A stretch of 64,000 nucleotides of DNA from Loxodes magnus. Its lineage: Eukaryota > Ciliophora > Karyorelictea > Loxodida > Loxodidae. This document shows, one piece after another, positions 10,991-23,794 of the stretch. The position numbers and the translations under genes were made by a program. A model generated the notes under the pieces. It had not been told where the DNA came from and ran no database searches. It saw only the letters and a program-made list of their open reading frames with translations. The stretch is taken from assembly GCA_946699065.1 (NCBI GenBank), contig CAMPDV010000225.1, positions 372,001 to 436,000 on the forward strand, in the 5' to 3' direction. Every line of letters starts with the position of its first letter. Position 1 is the first letter of the stretch.

Positions 10991-13143
10991 TTATTTAGTA
11001 ATTATTTAAGAGAAAAATAATTAAGCTATAGGATTTATTAGATAAATGATACTTGTATAAAAATATAGTAATAAAAAACCAAATTATCAAGAGAGAAAAT
11101 CTCTGAAAGATTGAAAATGGTTAGAATAAGCTATAATTATAAACACTGTCTATGTCTTTTTGAAATCTTCGGGTTTAATATAAAAAATTATTTTAGCAGC
11201 AAAAGTTTCTGCATTTGATAGTTCTATTAATTCAAAACTTTATTTTAAAGCATCTAAAATCTTATTTTATAATCATGTTAGGAAGTCAAACTAAATCTAC
11301 TTAGATATTTATAATTTTATAATATAAAAATTTTTATTTTTTTAACTTAAAACTTGATGTGAACATGTCCAATCTAAAAGGCTTCATATGGCTTTTATTT
11401 TTATAAGTTTTATAAATTTAACTTTAACTAAAAAAATCAGCAAAAGATGTTAACTTGAGCAATACAATTTATTTAAGCTAAAATAACTTATAAAATCATT
11501 ATAGTTACAATTGATATAGTTTTTCAAGAATTCAGCTTTATCTAGTTCATCGTTTTCTAAAGATCTCTAAATTTATGTTAACTGAATTTTTTTTCTAAAT
11601 TGGACTGAGTAAATTTTTCTTTTTATCTATTCGTTTTTCTTTAGTTCAGACTTTTCTTCTTAAAGCAAAAATAAATAAATTTTTCTAAAGCTTTAAAGAA
11701 TTAAAATGTTTTACACCTGAGATACCTTTTCTTAATATTCTCTATTTAAAGTAAATTTCTCTAGTAAAAAATGCTTTAGCAGAAATTTAAAAAAGTGCTA
11801 GTGTTTGATAAAGATCTAGGGAGGGTCAAATAATCGAGAGCTATAAAATGAAATTTGATTAGCTAAAAACTTACCTTTTTTCTTAGCTACTCAAAGTAAA
11901 CTTAGAGAGGAAAGAAAAATGGTTCATAATGAAGGGATATGAAGATGTTTATATTGATAAACTTTTGAACATCAAAGTTATATTAGCTAGCTAAAAGTAA
12001 ATATAGTTATATATGACTAGCATGAGAAAATAAAAGCTTTAATTTTAAAGATAATCAAATATTAAAAGTTTACTATATAGTCAAAGACAGAAGAGATATA
12101 ACTATCAAGATAATTTAGAGAAATGCTTTAAATAATTAAGAAAGAAATTAATTTAAGATTGTTTTTAATATATATCTAATCAATAAAAGTGGATTACAAG
12201 CTTAAGATAATGCTTATCTGTTATATTCAGCTTTAAAATATTATAGGCTCATTTATATATCTCTAAAAAAGAAAATTTGGTATATAGATTTAAAAAAATT
12301 CATCAGCATCCTATTTATAGTGACAACCAAAGATGAAAAAATGAATTATATTTAAGAGCAATTCTTTTATTCATCGTCTCTTAAATAAACTAAATGAAGA
12401 TAATTAATTAGAAATTAATTGGATTTATCAGAATAAAAAGCTCTGCATTAGATTAACGAGATCTGCTTTAGAATATTTAGGTGATAATTTAAAATACTCA
12501 TTCAATAAATCTTGCTAATGATCTTAAGCTTTCTTCAATTTTTAACTTGTTAAAGCAAAAAATTAAAAGTTATACTAGTTCGCTTCTAAACTTTTATAAT
12601 TTTTGAGTGATTTAAAATGAACTCTTAAGATAAGTTGTGAGCATATAATTAAGATTCAAATTAATTTAATTTTCAAAATATAAATTTTAAATTTAATACT
12701 TCGAGAGTACAATTTTACGATGCTTTGATGTTTTAATTTTATCCATTGGATTAATTATTAATACATGCTATTTATGTGATTAAACTTAGTTTTTTCGCTA
12801 AAATTTTTAGCATTTTTCAAGATATCTTGACCCTATTTTGTATATAGACATAGCACTCAATTTATTTTTAGATAAATTGGATTTTTTTTCCTTTCTTTTG
12901 CCAAATTTTTTAAAGTTAAAGTTTCTAACTTTTAGAATAGCCCAAAAAAGTATTCAGTTAAAGAAGAAAAAAATTTAAGATTTCGATGACTAGGAAGTTG
13001 AAGAAATAAAAGTAGGGATATATCTTTTATTGCATTTAAAGTAAAATGCTGATGATATTAAGCAGCTAAATCCATTTTCCTTTAGTTTTCTGTTAAAATC
13101 AGATTATATTTAACCTTTATTTTCACTAGTTTAAAGAAATAAA
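10991..13143. other. AT-rich intergenic stretch upstream of receptor copy 1
   Basis: About 2.15 kb. Several frames are open when TAA and TAG are Gln, but none has a start, stop and composition I would defend. No tRNA or repeat was seen. The promoter of the receptor gene at 13144 must lie in its last part, which is not distinguishable by eye. Confidence 0.4.
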
Positions 13144-16100
13144 ATGCTTAGCTTTTTTCTTTTAATGATTATGCACCAAACTTTTTCATAACCTTTATAA
13201 CTATTAACTTTTATTACTCCTACATATTATGACGGAACTAATTTTACTAATACTTCATTCGCCTAATTTAGTTATAATCCTCAAGTTAGTTCTAAAATTT
13301 CATGAGCTTTTACTGGATGATTCAAACCATAGATTACTTTAGGAGCCTACCATTCTATTTTAATTCTGCATAATGGAACTAATTGGACTTAATTTAATTT
13401 TTTTTAAAACTAGACCGAGTCGTAAACTTAGTTTAATGCTTATTAGGTTTCTTTTTCCCGCGTAAATGATTTTATTTTTGAAAATATTTGGATTTTTTTC
13501 TTAGTTTAAAAATAAGGTACCCAGCATTTATTTTGCTATGCAAAAGGAATATAAACTACAAGCAAACATTGATGCAATTCTTTTAGCGATGATAGACAAA
13601 TATACTTCGATTTATACTCAAATTCTTACATTTAAATTGGAAGTTCCCTCTCTAATACCTATAAAGGCTGATTGCAAGATATAAGATTCTATACTAATAA
13701 CCAATTATTTGATGAATCTGGGTTTGTTAATTTGTTTTCAATTTATCTATAGTCTTTCGGTTGTTAAGGCTATTATGATTTTTATTCTGTAAATCCATGC
13801 TAGCCTTGTAATGATAGATGTCTTACTTGTAATGGATCTTTAGATACAAACTGTTTGTCTTGTAGATCTAATTAGATTCTAGACAAGAACTAAACATGTT
13901 AATGTAAAGATGGATTTACTTCTAATAGCTCTAGTCCTTTTTAATGTGAATAATGTCTTAACTACATTCCTTTTTGCCTAAACTGTTCTAGTTCTTCTAT
14001 TTGTACTTCATGTAATACAACTAAGTATTTAAATTTAGATGGAACTTGCTAAGATAGTTGTCCTAATACATAATAAGATAAAGATAATGATCATAAATGC
14101 AAACTTTGTAATTGAGCACTATCTTATTGCTTAGAATGTAATCTAACTGGAACTGTTTGCACTAAATGTAGTAGTGGATATTATTTGCAAGGAGGAGTTT
14201 GTTTACCTTGCAATGTTATGTAAGATTGCAAGGCTTGCCAAAATGGAGTTACTTGCATTTAGTGCGCGATTAAGCTTCTTTATTCTAATTTATGCTATGA
14301 TTCTTGTCCTTCAACTCATTAAGATCTAAATGGAGATAAAATATGTGAGCCTTGTAATTTAGCTATCTAAGATTGCATAGAATGTGCTTAAGACATTTTG
14401 AAATGTACAAAGTGTGCTGATGGTTTTTGTATAGGAGTTGATTTAAAATGCTACGCTTGCTCAGTATCAAATTGTAAAACATGCTCAAATGATGGAAGCT
14501 TTTGCAACGAGTGTAATGTACCTTACAAACTAGAAAAGGCAATAAATAAATGCTCATTAAATTGCCCAAAAACTGAATAAGATATAAACTCAGATAGAGT
14601 ATGTAACTACTGTAGTTAAGAAGTTTCCAATTGTTTAGAATGCTAAGAAAATATTCTTTAATGTACTAAATGTCCACAAGGATACTATATAGATGTCAAC
14701 TTTTAATGTTCCTCATGCTAAACTATTGATCCTTTTTGTATAAGTTGCTTAGATAAAAATACTTGCCAAGAATGTTCTTATCCATATAAATTATCTTCCA
14801 ACTAATGCTTAAATAAATGTCCTATAACAGAGCAAGACTTTAATAATGATAGAATATGTGAAAGTTGTAATGCTAAAATTTAAAATTGCTAATAATGTAC
14901 AGAAGATGGATTATATTGTACTTTATGTACGAAAGGGTTTTATTTGAGTAACTAACAGGATTAGTGTTTACCTTGCTCAGATTTTACTCAAAATTGCTAA
15001 GATTGTGATTCTTCTTAGTGTCTTTCGTGCTTAAATTCCTATAAATTAAGTTAAATAGATAAACAATGTTACGTTCAATGCCCTGAAACTGAGTAAGATT
15101 AAGATAACGATGGAATATGCCAGACTTGCAGATAATCAATTTCTAATTGTATTTAATGTGATTAGCAAGGAACTTCTTGCAATGAGTGTGATAAAGGCTA
15201 CTGAAGCAACAAAAGCAAAGAGTGTGATGAATGTTCACTTAAAATTGATTTTTGTAGTGAATGTACATAAGATGGGTAAAACTGCTTGGCTTGCTAATAC
15301 CCTAAAAAACTATAAGGCAATTAATGTTTAAATAGCTGCTTAAAAGGCTTTTATTATAACTATTAAAACATTTGCTAACCATGCTATAAAAAAATATCCA
15401 ATAGTGAATGTGTCGATTTATGTCCAAGTTATGAATAAGATATAGATGATGATAACATATGCTAAGCATGTAGTTACGGTATAGATAATTGTGAGAAATG
15501 CCATGAAGTAAATAAAACACTAATTTGTGACTAATGCTTCGATAATCAAACTTTATGACTAAATTCTTGTCCTTCATGTGATGCTATTCATAAAGATTGT
15601 ATCAAGTGTTAAGATCAAGTCACATGCCTTCAATGCAAGGCAAAACTTTCTAAGGGCGCATGTAAAGAAAAGTGCGACGAAACAGAATAAGATTATAACT
15701 AAGATTAGATTTGTGATTCTTGTAGTGAAGAGATTAAACATTGTAGCAGATGTGGTTAAAGCATTAAATAGTGCTTAGAATGTGAAAAAGGATACTTTTC
15801 TTAGAACTAAGAATGCATCCCTTGCTCAACCTTTCTCAAAGATTGTACTGAATGCTCGAGTTAAGAAGCTTGCACTAAATGTGAAGATTCTAAAAAGCTA
15901 TCAGGGAGCAAATGTCTAGAGAACTGTCCTTCTAATTAATAAGACTAACAAAATAGGGGTATTTGCTACCCATGCTAATTTACTATTAATAAATGCCAAT
16001 AATGTTCAGAAAATGGATCGATATGTTACGCTTGCATATATCTTTTTACACCTAATGAAGATAATGTTTGTGAATTTAATCAAAGTGGAACTTAAAATAA

Positions 16101-17727
16101 GTCAAGAGAGCATGATGAAACTAATTAAAATGAAGAAAAAGAGCAGAATAGTGAATATGATGATGTAACATTAGATAGTCTTGAAGTATCAGATAGAGTA
16201 AAAGATTATATTAAGCAAATTTAATTTATTTAGAATACAGCTATTCTTACTGGAGTAAGCACTGCTACAACACTTATCCTTATTTTACCCTAAGAACATT
16301 CTATTTCAAACTGATTTACACTTATGTTAGCAACTGAACTATTTTTTTCAAGTGCTTATATTCAGGTAGAAAAACCAGATATACTACTTGCATATTATTA
16401 CGAGTAGAATTAAAATATTTTTTATTAGCTTCAACAAAAAATAAACCACGATTAAGGTGACCAACAAATCAGCAATTATAATTTGCGAGTTTTGGGATAT
16501 AAAAGTTACACTTACATTAAAAATGCTATCGTTTATAACATTTTTATCTTTGGAGTTTTACTTGCTGATGCTTTTATAAACTTACTTTCAGCATTATTTT
16601 CCTTTTAATATCTAAAAGAAATAAGGTTAAAGTATTTCCACTTTAGGATCTCTATTTCTCTATATTTACTCTTTATCTTTAAAATAAGCCTTTCTGTAAT
16701 ACTTCAACTATCCGATCCAAATTTCTAGAATGCATTCTATTCTTTAAGCACTCTATTTGCCGTTTTTATTCTCGTAAGTTTCTTAATTTAGATCTTGGAA
16801 TTAATTGGAATAGTTTTGTCTTTCTTAATAGTTAAGAAATATTTCCAAATGAAGAATAAGATAAATCCAGAAAATTAAGACTAATAAAAGATAATGGACC
16901 AACATACTATTAAGTTCTTTCCTATATTCGATGAACTTAGACTCTAAAAGAAAGCTTTAATCTTCTACCCTATTTTTCTCATAAGAAGAGTATTACTTTC
17001 CGTTATTTTAATTGGCTTGATTAACTTCCCTTTAGCTTAGATAATCTTATGCCTAGCTACTAGTTTACTATAGCTAGTTTACATTCTTAAATGCAAGCCT
17101 TTCAGATCCAAGCTACTTAACTATACCCATTTATGTTAAGAGTTATGAGTTTCTATTTTATACTCATTTAACTTCTATTTCTATGCTTTAGGAGAAAAAT
17201 AGAACAGTAGAGGGTTAGGAAACATTAGCTCTAATTAGTCCTATAAAGTGGGTTGTGGATTAATAATAACTTCCAGTGCTATTACATTCATAGGTATATT
17301 ACTTTGCTCTGTAGTAACGATAAAAGAAATCATATAAGCAGTAAGAGAAAAGAGAAAACAGGAAAGAGAACTAAAGAAAGAATAGCAAAACGATGATTAA
17401 GCGTAGAGTGTATAAATAAGCATCAATCTGTACAAAGGATAAAATTTGAGCACTTCCTAGGATTTTAAAATGATTACTAATGAATAAATTATATTAGATG
17501 AAAATCAAGGCTCTTAATTAATGTCTACATAAAGATAGTTGAGATACAATAGGAAGAACAAAAAGATAAGGCATTAAGATGATTCTATCTTATAGGTAAT
17601 AATTTAACTTCAGATTGAAGATTTAATACAATAGCTTAACAAAACTTAGAAGGTTGACTAATTCTAAAAAAAGTAGAACGAAGGAACGAAAGGAGAAAAA
17701 CCGAGGAGGAAGGAGTCTGAGGCTTGA
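13144..17727 (+). CDS. Giant LamG-like, Cys-rich (furin-like) multi-membrane receptor, copy 1
   Basis: A single frame of 1527 residues runs from ATG 13144 to TGA 17725-17727, without introns. Residues 1-16 are a signal peptide (MLSFFLLMIMHQTFSQ). About 17-215 resemble a laminin-G/concanavalin-like fold (GWFK near the start, GWLQDIRFY near the end). About 218-980 are dozens of CxxC-type modules, with recurrent CP-x-TEQD-x-x-x-D and CxxC spacing as in furin-like or growth-factor-receptor Cys-rich repeats. About 1028-1400 hold roughly eight hydrophobic segments. A Gln/Lys-rich cytoplasmic tail follows. Ciliates have large families of such surface proteins, often labelled by weak matches to IGF-binding or zinc-finger LSD1 families. 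In-frame TGA at 13303 and 13318 encodes Trp conserved in both paralogues (44559-48977, 56859-61547), as does the TGA in SISNWFTLM (copies 1 and 2). Ligand and signalling partner are unknown. Confidence 0.85.
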
Positions 17728-20700
17728 AGTTAACAAAGTTTCTTTATACTTAAAATATAGAATTTTATACCATTAAAGCTTATTTTTAAACAACTATTGA
17801 AACAAATAGAAAGAAAAGAGAAATAATTTAATCATTAAGTTGTAAGAGATAATCAAACAGGTAAATTAAAAGATGATAAATACTACAAATTTCCTCTTAA
17901 GTTAGGTAGTTAGGTAGCTATTTCTCTATATAATATAATATGAACCTAAAAAAGGAAAAAGTATGATGATAATATATATTCTTAGAAATGAAAAAGTAGA
18001 GATAATCCTACTTTTAGTTTTTAAGCTTTGAAATATAATTTTTAATAGCTTTAGTTATTAATTAAGCAGATCAAAAAGAACTAAAAATACTTCAAGCTAT
18101 AAAGGAAATAATACAAAAGAAATGCTTAAATTGGGAATTTATAAGCTAAATTTAATAATTGAATAGATCATAGCATTCTAATATGCTAGTTATTAATCAA
18201 GTCTAGTTTCATTCCTACGCTTCCATTTCCTTAAGTTATTATTTTGTTCCAATTTATTTAAATTCTATCTTAGACTATTAAAAGACTAACTCCTATTTAA
18301 TCCTTAACAGAGATATAAAAATCTCTTTATACTGATATAAACTTCAGTCACATAAACTGATACCAGTCTAACCATCTAACTTATTGCAGTATTTTAGAGT
18401 AGCTACTTAAACAGCAGTTTCCTTTATACCATTAAACATATATCTTCGACTCTAACTTTCATGATATCTAATCTAGATATTAACAACTTGAATCATACTA
18501 ATTTCTAGATTCAAGAGGATGAAAACGCATCTGGAGTTATTTCCCATTTATTTGGGTATCAAATAAGGGAATTCAAGATAATAAAGAGATGGTAGGACCA
18601 AATATGGTCATTTCAATCAAACTAAAACGTATAAAGACAGAGTTATCTAAAAATACTTTAGGTCCATTATAAAGATTTTGCTTAGATAGATTTTCACTTC
18701 CACTATAAAATGGGAAATTAGAATACCAGTGGAAATTGAAATGAGGCTGAGATTGAAAAAGTAGATATCTAAGTTATAAGAATTAGATGAGGGATGTAAA
18801 TTAACTAGACTAAGTAATCTAAATAATTTAGAACTATTCCATTAATTTTGGATTATTAAGCTTCTAATCTAAAGATAGGGATAAAGCTTAAATTAGCAAA
18901 ATTTAAATTAACTAAGCTAAAGTTAAAAGTCTTATGGAAGATAATAGTAAGATTTGCTAATTTGAAGATATGAAATAGCATTAGTATAAAGATGACTTGA
19001 AAGAAACTTAATGGCATAAGTATTACGAAAAGGCTATTTATTAATAGATGGTACTAAGGTAATAAAGATCTTATTTCTATATGATATCATAATATTGAAA
19101 ATTCAGAAAATAAAGGAAAAAAATAAAAAACTGGATGATATATTTCTCTCAAACTTTGGAGGTCATTTAACAACATAATCAGAACTTCTATAAAAGTAAA
19201 TAGTTAAATCTTCAATAAATATATATAAGTTAAATAATTAATGAGAAGGAGCGAAAGAATCATAAGACAACATTTCGCATAGTTTCCTAAAAGGAGAAAA
19301 GTAAAAAAGTTAAAACTAAACTTTTATAATCAAGGACTTTCTTTCAAATAAAGCCCAGAAATACAAATTGAGAGTTATTATCTCTAAATTTAAATAAATA
19401 CCTTTTTTAAAATGAGTGATTAAGTTTTTTATTTTTAGAATAGAATAGAATAAAAAATATCCTAAGAATGAAAGGATTAAAGAAGCTATTTGATAAAAGG
19501 TAAATAAGAGCAAGGATAATTGAAAAATACTTGAAATTACATTTTTAAGAAAATAAAGCCTTTGCTAAAGCTATTTTAGGTTAATGAAATAATATCTTTA
19601 ATCCTTTTTTCTTTCTCATATTAAAAGCTTCGTAAGTCTCTTATAAAGAAAATAATAATTTAATAGCTTAGATATATATCAGACTAATAAGCATGATTCT
19701 TTGTTTCTGCCTACAATTATGAGTTATTTTCATTTTATTCCTTTAAGATTCTTTATCCAGTCTCGCTTCTAGTCTTTTAGCTCGTGAGCTCATTTGATTA
19801 GCCAATTATCGCTTATTAGTTGAAATAAGAAATTATAGAGATGATTTCAACTAAACAGTTTAGAACTTGCTCAGCATTTTCCTTTCATTGCCACTTTTCT
19901 AATATACTTGTATAGTTAACTTCTACGAATTACTGCAAGTGAAGAATATCTTGCTACATACCAATCAAATTCCTAATATAAGTAATCTTTAAACTATACC
20001 TACTAATGATACTATGAATCATTTGTCTATTTGATTCTCTTTTAATGTAATTACTTACTTCATAGGTTTGATTGATATGCTTTACTTAAATTGACATCCC
20101 TTAAGCCCTAATTTTATAAATATAACAATCAAATATTTTTTTGGCTTCATAGTCCTTTTCCTTTAAGTCTCTTACTAAACTTGCTTTTATTCCTTTTTTC
20201 TCATTTTGTTAAATTTACCAATATCAGTTTCAAATCCAATAGTTAGAAAATCAAATTTCTATTTGATTAGAAAACTCTTAACTCGAATGCGCTTCTGTGA
20301 AGGAAGATGCAGAAAGCTTATAATCCCTTGATGGGTTATACTATAGAGGGAAATAAACTTAAATAGGTGAGTGTAGTTCTAAAAGTTAGTCGATATCTTC
20401 TCTCTAAGATTTCAACTATTCAAAGGTATTTTTTTATAGATGGAAACGAAAGACGCTAAATATGGAAAATATTCATCGTTTATTTCACGCAAGAACGGAT
20501 ATAAAGTGAGATCAGAGAGAAATAAAGGTAACGAGAAGCCAAAAAGTAGCAAACTAGATAAAGGTAAAATATGGATGTGATAAGATGAAGAAGAAAGAAA
20601 GAAGGCCAAGTGGGAGAGTGATAAGGAAATGATTATTTAGGTAAAAATAAATTTCATTATGAGTTTGTAGTATGTTTAGAGAAAATTTTGGTGTCACATA

Positions 20701-21873
20701 TGATCAATCTTTTCCACATTGTAAAAGGAATTATTTAGTTTTCTCATCTTTTCTTAAGTTGTTATATAAGCGGAGTAATAAAATTCAATTTATAAGGCAA
20801 ATTAGAGTTTTAAAACCAGATAATTAAGATTTTATACTTTGAGGTAAATATGACTGCTTTATATTAGATATTCTATTAAATATACATTAGTAAGGGAAGA
20901 AGTTTTTTGTTTGAGTCTAAAAAGAAAAAAGTAGAAAGTGATTTCAAAGTGAAAAATATCAAAATGACATGAATAACAATAGTTAGCAGTTTCTATTTGA
21001 CTATCTCATGGAATGTCCATCAAAAGAGAAAGCAGAGGAAAAGCTAAGCAGGAAAAAAGAAAATTGACTTATAGATTAAAGATTTTCGATTTCTATTTAG
21101 ATCCAAGAGAAGCTTAAAGAGTAAAATTAAATGGCAAGTTAAATTTAAAAATGATGCTATCCTTAAAAGCAATTTTTAAGTTGCTTTTTATTATACCAAA
21201 CTAAACTAAATCAAGCCAAAGAAAATCTTTCTCCTTTTTAGTTAAGAATTTAGCAAAATGCTTTTATAAAAGTACCTTAAACTTAGTACTTTAACATATG
21301 TAATATCTATATTTTAATACCCTCTAGTAGCTATCTTTATAGATTAGATGGTAGACTAAATACTAACTTATCTCATATTCTATACAGATTCAGATTTAAA
21401 TATAAGGATATTGGTGAAGAAATATAGCTTTACGCTGTCTTATAGTAGGTTCATTTGATTATAGATGCTTCACTGCTTTAAAATTCCTTTTATTGAGCTA
21501 CTAGATTTTCTCTAGTTTTATAATAGTCAATAGCTCTTCGAGTCTTTAATTTTCAACTCTGCAGTTTTTTATTCTTACTAAGAAAAAAGTTAAAAGAGTA
21601 GATTTGGAATTTTCCATTTGTATTACCAAAAGAATTATAAGAGGAAAAGAGAGATTAAGAAGAGCATATAGAAGGATAAGTTCTAGAATAGTGCTAAAGC
21701 TAAATGGTGAAAATGAAATTTCAAGCAAAGAAAGGTAGACTTTTGCATGATGCAAATATAAAAGCCTAATCTTCTTAAGACAAACTACCTACTGACAGTA
21801 ACTTCTCAAATATAAGAGGCTAAACAAAGAGAAGATAATCTTTTAGTCGGAAACAATAAGAAATGATCCGTGA
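17728..21873 (+). CDS. Long reading frame continuing in phase after receptor copy 1; possible multi-membrane protein
   Basis: The frame of receptor copy 1 continues past its TGA for more than 4 kb, if TGA is read as Trp. Some stretches are convincing protein: about 19680-20330 contains segments such as IFILFLQDSLSSLASSLLA and YFFGFIVLFLQVSYQTCF, followed by a basic, charged region (about 20430-20640, KDAKYGKYSSFISRKNGYK). Others are doubtful: at 18721-18760 three TGA codons occur within eight, and the other two frames look at least as good there. The first in-frame ATG after 17727 is at 18589. The last in-frame TGA before the ubiquitin-like gene is 21871-21873, which I used as a provisional end. 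I read it as at least one membrane-protein gene of unknown start. A fusion to the receptor is possible but not favoured, since both paralogues stop at a similar point. Confidence 0.35.
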
Positions 21874-22063
21874 GAAACTTCAAGTTAAAATATTACATAA
21901 CTCAACATAAATATTCCAGTGAATCCACAAAAAGAATTCTAAGTTAGATAGTCAACGAGAAAACTGATTAAAGCATCATAAATAATTAAGCATTTATAAA
22001 CTTTTCATTAGAAACTAAATTATAATAGATTTAAATTAAAGCAGATAGAAAAACATTATAAAA

Positions 22064-22741
22064 ATGTAAGGTATGATTAATGTACAAGTGATATATAAGG
22101 ATTAAACCATTCCATTGGAGATTCTATAGAACGATAAAATTAAAGAGCTGAAGTGAAAATTGAAGAAGGAAATAAAGTTAAAGGTTAAGCATTAAGTATT
22201 GTTCTTTGGAGAAAGCATTTTATCAGATGATTAAACTGCGGAGGAATAGAAAATCTAAACTGGATCTGAGATAGTGTTAGAAGAAGGAGTGATGAAAGGA
22301 TCTCCTGCATAATAGTTTACCTTTGTAGATATGGAAAATAAAAATTGTAGAATATTCAAAGGATTTAGTAATTCAGCTCCGAAGTGAAGAGTAATATCTA
22401 AAGGAATGAATTTAGAGGGAAAATGTGTAAATTCAAGTTGTGAAGCTTATTAAAAAAAAGTATGGGTTATGAAGGACTTTGGTGCTTTTAATTTAAATGA
22501 AGAAATAAGAAAAGCAAATTGTCCATTATGTAAAAATAAGACTAAAGAAGTAGAAAATATTGGATTTTATAAGTGCAGTTACAAAGTAGAAGGAGAGTAT
22601 CAAACATCACAAGGGGATGATAAGGAAGTTTCTTTCAAGGAAATAGTAGATAGAAGCGACTAATTCAGAACTTTTGCAGATACTAATTAGGATAAAATTC
22701 AGTGGTACTATTGTAAGATCGTCGTCAATAACTTGTAATGA
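22064..22741 (+). CDS. Ubiquitin-like domain protein with C-terminal Cys-rich domain
   Basis: A 225-residue frame runs from ATG 22064 to TGA 22739-22741. An ATG three codons downstream (22073, MINVQVIYKD) gives a start that fits the ubiquitin fold better. Residues 4-80 match the ubiquitin-like pattern: a first strand, DKIKELKWKLKKEIKL, then HQVLFFGESILSDDQTAEEQ. The C-terminal part has GKCVNSSCEAYQKKVWV and NCPLCKNK, then IGFYKCSYKV, typical of a domain seen with ubiquitin-like domains in many protists, in which a Pro-Lys-Trp precedes a Gly-x-Asn-x-x-Gly segment. That Trp is encoded by TGA here (22385-22387), and another TGA (22154-22156) is Trp in the ubiquitin-like part. The stop follows a Gln TAA directly. 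The cellular role of this family is not established; a link to ubiquitin-type binding is inference. Confidence 0.82.
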
Positions 22742-23124
22742 AACTAGTTTATATTAAATTTTTTAAATCTGAAATTAATTTATTACATAATGATTAAAGT
22801 AAATCAAATAATATGAGCTAAATAAACTAGATCGAAAGAGAGATTTATAAAAGATAAAATTGTTATGATTATGATTTTTTTAATGTGATGCTTATCTTAG
22901 TTATTAAGATATATCTAAGTTCATAGATGAGAATCTTAGAGTTTTGCTTTAATATATACGGTAGTTGTATGCTATATAAGATATTTCAATGTTAAGCTAA
23001 TTTAATTTTGAAAGCGGGCGAATCATCTAAGAAGGATTATATTTAGAATTATATACCTTGAATGCAATAGATGGTTATGGCTCTTTGCTTATTTTAATAG
23101 TTCTGGTGTAAGAATTAATAAGCT
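22742..23124. other. Intergenic stretch before tRNA-Pro
   Basis: About 380 AT-rich bases without a supported gene. A polymerase III gene starts right after it; internal promoter boxes are in the tRNA itself. Confidence 0.45.
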
Positions 23125-23196
23125 GGCTGCTTGGTCTAGTGGTATGATTCTCGCTTCGGGTGCGAGAGGTCACGGGTTCAATTCCCGTAGCAGCCC
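23125..23196 (+). tRNA. tRNA-Pro (anticodon CGG)
   Basis: A 72-base cloverleaf. The acceptor strands GGCTGCT and AGCAGCC pair perfectly, with C as discriminator. The anticodon stem CTCGC/GCGAG encloses the loop TTCGGGT, with CGG at 23157-23159, which reads CCG. The T arm ACGGGTTCAATTCCCGT contains a good B box. No intron and no encoded CCA. The sequence is very close to eukaryotic tRNA-Pro. Confidence 0.95.
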
Positions 23197-23205
23197 TTTT
23201 TTTTT
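23197..23205 (+). terminator. RNA polymerase III terminator of tRNA-Pro
   Basis: A run of nine T directly follows the discriminator base, the standard pol III stop signal. Confidence 0.85.
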
Positions 23206-23248
23206 AGACCATAGTCAAATATTTTTAGCCTTTATTGAAAAAACTTCC

Positions 23249-23659
23249 TCAGCGAAGATGTATACAACAACTCAAGTATTTAGTTGATTTGGCTAAAGAT
23301 TTGATCTTTTAATAAGCTTTAGCAGTTCTAAATTATTTATTCATTTAGACTACTTCTTCTTATCTTTTTAACTATTACTTTTGCTAAGATTATTGATTGC
23401 CAGATTTAAAACTTGGCTGATTTAATTTTCCTTTCTTGAAAGTGCAAAATATACAAAATATTGCTAATTTAGTTCAAGATTATAAACTACTTAGTCATTC
23501 TAGCTCTTTTTGTATTTACCTTTTGCATATACCACCTTTCAACTACTCTTTTTCGCTATAATAAGGTAAGCATTTTTTAACCGAGCATAATTGCTTAGTC
23601 GCCACTTATTCTTTATTATGCCTTTTAATTCTATATGCTTATTAAGTAGCTTAGTTCAT
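23249..23659 (-). CDS. Possible small basic protein, unknown
   Basis: A 136-residue frame runs from ATG (complement of 23657-23659) to TGA (23249-23251), with two in-frame TGA codons that would be Trp (ELEWLSSLQSW). It is basic, with a Cys-containing hydrophobic patch (LAIFCIFCTF) and a Gln/Lys-rich second half. No family recognised. It lies on the same strand as and 26 bases downstream of the tRNA-Gln gene, whose T-run lies between them. Because AT-rich DNA gives open frames easily in this code, the call is weak. Confidence 0.3.
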
Positions 23660-23678
23660 TCTAATTTTTACAACCATT

Positions 23679-23685
23679 AAAAAAA
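23679..23685 (-). terminator. RNA polymerase III terminator of tRNA-Gln(UUA)
   Basis: Seven A on the plus strand give a T7 run on the minus strand immediately after the discriminator base. Confidence 0.8.
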
Positions 23686-23757
23686 TTGCCTCACCGAGAA
23701 TCGAACTCGGATTGCTGGATTTAAAGTCCAAAGTGCTAACCGTTACACCATGAGGCA
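23686..23757 (-). tRNA. tRNA-Gln with anticodon UUA (reads UAA as Gln)
   Basis: On the minus strand, a 72-base cloverleaf: acceptor TGCCTCA/TGAGGCA with A as discriminator, D arm GGTGTAACGGTTAGCA, anticodon stem-loop TTGGA-CTTTAAA-TCCAG, and T arm CCGAGTTCGATTCTCGG. The anticodon at 23722-23724 (complement) is UUA, pairing with the codon UAA. The body matches eukaryotic tRNA-Gln, whose anticodon loop normally reads CTCTGAA or CTTTGAA, so this is the altered glutamine tRNA known from ciliates that reassign UAR to Gln. By wobble it might also read UAG, although these ciliates usually have a CUA tRNA as well. It confirms from inside the window the code used for all genes here. Confidence 0.95.
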
Positions 23758-23794
23758 TTTTATCTTAAACATACTAACTTAATCTCTATATAAC

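Noticed and set aside
14363-15778. Short standard-code frames in the receptor gene on both strands
   Set aside because: They are shadows of the long Cys-rich frame, which uses TAA and TAG as Gln.
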